Source of the DNA: Ahaetulla prasina
Lineage: Eukaryota > Chordata > Lepidosauria > Squamata > Colubridae
Reading direction: 5' to 3'
NCBI RefSeq assembly: GCF_028640845.1
Contig: NC_080546.1
Coordinates: 31,083,020-31,147,019 of the forward strand
DNA length: 64,000 nt
In this document: one piece after another, positions 61,111 through 64,000 of the stretch
Layout of the letters: every line of letters starts with the position of its first letter
Position numbering within the stretch: position 1 is the stretch's first letter
Notes under the pieces: model-generated
Told to the model about the DNA's origin: nothing
Database searches by the model: none
What the model saw: the letters and a program-made list of their open reading frames with translations, nothing else
Position numbers and translations under genes: made by a program

Positions 61111-63459
61111 CTTTCTTCCTAGTATTTACCCACAAGTGCAAGACCTGCTGTTTTTCAGATCAAGGAAGTGTTGATCCATTGGTTGCAACAGGAATTGGTT
61201 TATTGGCTTGTTGGCCAAGCTTAACATCATGGATTGAGAGAGAATCTGGCCCAAAGTCACCCAGCCAGCTTTCAGGTGGGACTCAGTCTCTAGCCCGATG
61301 CCCTTAGCACTAGACCAAACTGGCTTTCCGCCTTTTATTATTTTCTATTTTTATTTTATTATTTGTGTTATATAGCTGCCCATGATATAAACAATATCTC
61401 TGGGCAGCTTATAACAATAAAAACATAGAAATAAAACAGTACTACCAAACTTTACCCCATTCTAGCTACATATTTTCTTGGCTCAATCACACCGTCCAGG
61501 CTGGAGATAGAACTTCAGAATTTTGGGACGCTATAGTCAAAATGTATAAGGTTGGAGAATAAGGCAATTGAAGAATCCATTTCTATGGGTTTCGCTGCAT
61601 GGATTGAGCTGAGAAAAACATCTGAACATTTGCAGCTTGGATATTGTAACCCCGATTTACATTAAGTTGTTAGGCAATGTTAGCTAGAGGACTAAGCCAC
61701 CAAATACATATATAAACAGATCACATAGATTATTGTAATTAAACAAATACAATTTGATACCATTGATAACAAAAATGAAAGGCAACAGAGGAAAAGCTTG
61801 CCCTGATGCAGGCTTCTTAAGCAGGTCTGACAATTCACCATAGCCAACTCACCATGGGACAAGAGTTACACTAATATCAAATAAAAGGTGGAATAGAATC
61901 ATTAATGAAAGGATGAAAAACTAAAACAAAATAAAATGTGAATGACAAAAATTAAAATAATTAAAATGAATTGTTAAATTACCCCATGACGAGTTATCCC
62001 ACAGTGTGGCAAGTTGACAGCAGTGAGTTATCTGTGGCTTGTTGTCCTATTTTGTTCTTAAGCACAAGAGAGGAATCATAGAAGAATTCCAGAAACTCTT
62101 CAACTATGGTCCACAGAGAAGCATGAAAAAATTGGAGGGATATTAAATATGAGATGAAGTTTTAATCCTGTTACATTATATGCAAAAAATACTGGTGTAA
62201 TTAAATTATTAAAGTGGTGTTTAAATGTACAGTAGATAACATACCATGCTCTCAAAGGATCTCCAACCTACTGGGATGGTGGGCACATTTGGAAATTTGG
62301 AAGACGATGTATTTCCCCCAAAGACTGTTGGTGGGACCTGTCCATTCATGAATTGTTGCCATGCAGCAGGTAGGTAGCTGCACAGCAGCTATTTGCCAAA
62401 TGCTGCCCCTCTCACGTTTCAGCAATTCAGCAGAATCTTGTCGTTATTATTACTTTGTCCTTTTTGAGCAAGTGGACTCCCAAAAGTAGGCAGTCATTAT
62501 TTTAATTCTCTATGAAGCTCATGAAGGCCATTTAGGGCCAGGGGGAATAATAGAAACTAAAGAAATTGTTGTAGGCTGGCAATTTGTTTTGCTTTGTATA
62601 CAAGTCTCCTCCTATCAAGTCTAGGTTGATTGACACCAAAGAAGCCTCTCTGAATCATTGCACCCTTTGCCACCAGTACTGCAGGAAAAACCAGATTGCA
62701 GGAAAAGTTAAGACACCTGGTTTTTCCCCACAGCCTCATTATTCCATTATAGACCCAGTGCCCAACCCATATCACATCTCTCAAACTCATACTAACTTGA
62801 AATGTACTGATCAATTTGGGGGGGGGGGACAATTGGGCTTTGCACTAATTTCTGGTACAAGGGCTTATAAGACACCCCTTTGGGTAAAATTGGTGGGGAT
62901 TCTGTTTTCCCAAATTTTACCTATTTAGACTGGTTTTATGGCAAAAGAACAACTGACAGATTTTACTAGGTTGGTGGCTGAATGAGTTGTACATTGTGGG
63001 AACAGATTAGCAATTATCTGAAAAATCTAGGAATGATTCAGTCAAACTGCCTTTAAATTAAGTTTTTGCTCATTCTTGTTAGAGATGGCCTACAAAAACT
63101 GAAGACTGCAATTCAAAATATTGAGTGAATCTCCAAATATTTTCACTTCATGTGCTTCACCCTGGTTTTTGGTTATTTTTCCCCATGGAACAAAATGTAT
63201 TTTTAAATATATAATTGACTAATCAACTATATAACTAAGAATCTTTTCTTTTATCACATGAAACCTTAAAAAATAGAGATTTTTGGGAGTTGCATCAAAG
63301 ATTTTCAGCAATCAATGCATTTCTACATTACAGTATTCCACAATTCAACATTTTTTGTAGATGAAAGCTGTCAAAAGTTTTCATTTCTTCGCTTCATTTC
63401 TTCTTTCTTTCTGAGGAAAAACTTTTTGAAGTTTACACTTAAAATATATTCCTATAACA

Positions 63460-63905
63460 GGGTCAGTGATGGGTTGCTACCGGTTCACCCCGAATTGGGC
63501 AAACCAGTAGCAGCAGCGGTGGAAGGCTCCGTCCACCCACCTGGACGTCTCTACACATGCACAGAAGCATCGCATGTGTGTGTGAGCACCCACGCGCCCG
63601 CAAGCAAACTGGTAGCAATGGGAATTGAAATCCACTAATGGCAGAGATGTCAAACTCAAGGTCCATGGGCCACATCTAGCCCACTGGGTGTTTAGATTTG
63701 GCCCATGGGGCCATTCTGGAAATAGTGAAGGACCAGCCCATGGTGCCTCTGCCAGTGAAAACGGAGCTCGCGAGAGCCATGCACAGCCCTCCCAAGTGAT
63801 GTCGAGCTGGCCACGCCTATTCCAGCCAAACCCACCCAGCCCCTGAGGTCAAACATAACCCTGATGTGGCCCTCAATGAAATCGAGTTTGACACCCCTGC
63901 CTTAC
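63460..63905. repeat. Two adjacent hAT-like repeats
   Basis: 63465-63640: GTTGCTACCGGTTC to AAATCCACTAATGG. 63642-63900: GATGTCAAACTCAAGG to TCGAGTTTGACACCCCTG. GC-rich; open frames on both strands come from these repeats. The rest of 61440-63460 holds nothing I recognise apart from a G run at about 62818-62828. Confidence 0.6.
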
Positions 63906-64000
63906 AGTCAAATATGCTCTGTGCAAATGAAAATACTGTAGCGCCACGGGAGGGCAGTAGATAGTAATTTTCCAGCAATTGCCAATAAGTAATCTTTGGG

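Overview
The window is vertebrate nuclear DNA, almost certainly from a squamate and most probably an advanced snake. It holds the 3' part of one host gene on the + strand, ANK3 (ankyrin-G), as 19 exons separated by introns full of mobile elements. The snake reading rests on CR1/L3-like LINEs ending in ATTCT (AATAG) pentamers, a long GATA run of the Bkm type, and several hAT, LINE and SINE families common in squamates. Only intron-by-intron splicing explains the coding blocks. Every exon I list has AG/GT borders, and together they give one open frame of 2,820 codons plus a stop from base 161 to base 57401.

ANK3 layout. Exons at 161-365 and 13705-13801 encode the second ZU5 unit. Exons at 15729-24315 encode the UPA domain. 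Two very short exons (33 and 22 bp) lead into a giant 5,907-bp exon (29665-35571). This is the neuron-specific tail of the 480-kDa axon-initial-segment isoform, with three SxIP motifs and a serine/proline/lysine repeat tract. The death domain spans 36920-41536, and the C-terminal regulatory tail runs from 43743 to 57401, including a 31-codon cassette at 49429-49521. The giant exon and the cassette are both frame-neutral, so skipping either keeps the frame.

Intron of 366-13704. An antisense, gammaretrovirus-like endogenous provirus (379-6957) lies only 13 bases downstream of a splice donor. It has two LTRs, a tRNA-Pro-type primer site, a gag start, integrase remnants and a broken env, and it lacks most of gag-pol. 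Between pol and env is an intact 118-codon reading frame with a signal peptide and a single immunoglobulin-like domain. Behind the provirus is a tandem duplication (7188-11067 and 11068-12532) in which a LINE sits inside a hAT element that sits inside a SINE-like sequence. The second unit has lost about 2.4 kb of the LINE.

Other introns hold a near full-length LINE (19860-23076), two CR1/L2-type LINE fragments, a Penelope-like element with a GIY-YIG endonuclease remnant, at least seven hAT-type miniature elements with visible 8-bp target duplications, Tigger-like miniature elements, SINE pieces and microsatellites. Downstream of 57401 is 3' UTR and then apparently non-coding DNA. No tRNA, rRNA, CRISPR or bacterial feature is present.

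Limits: no alignment was run. Gene and family names come from recognition of protein motifs, and mobile-element boundaries are approximate unless target duplications are stated.
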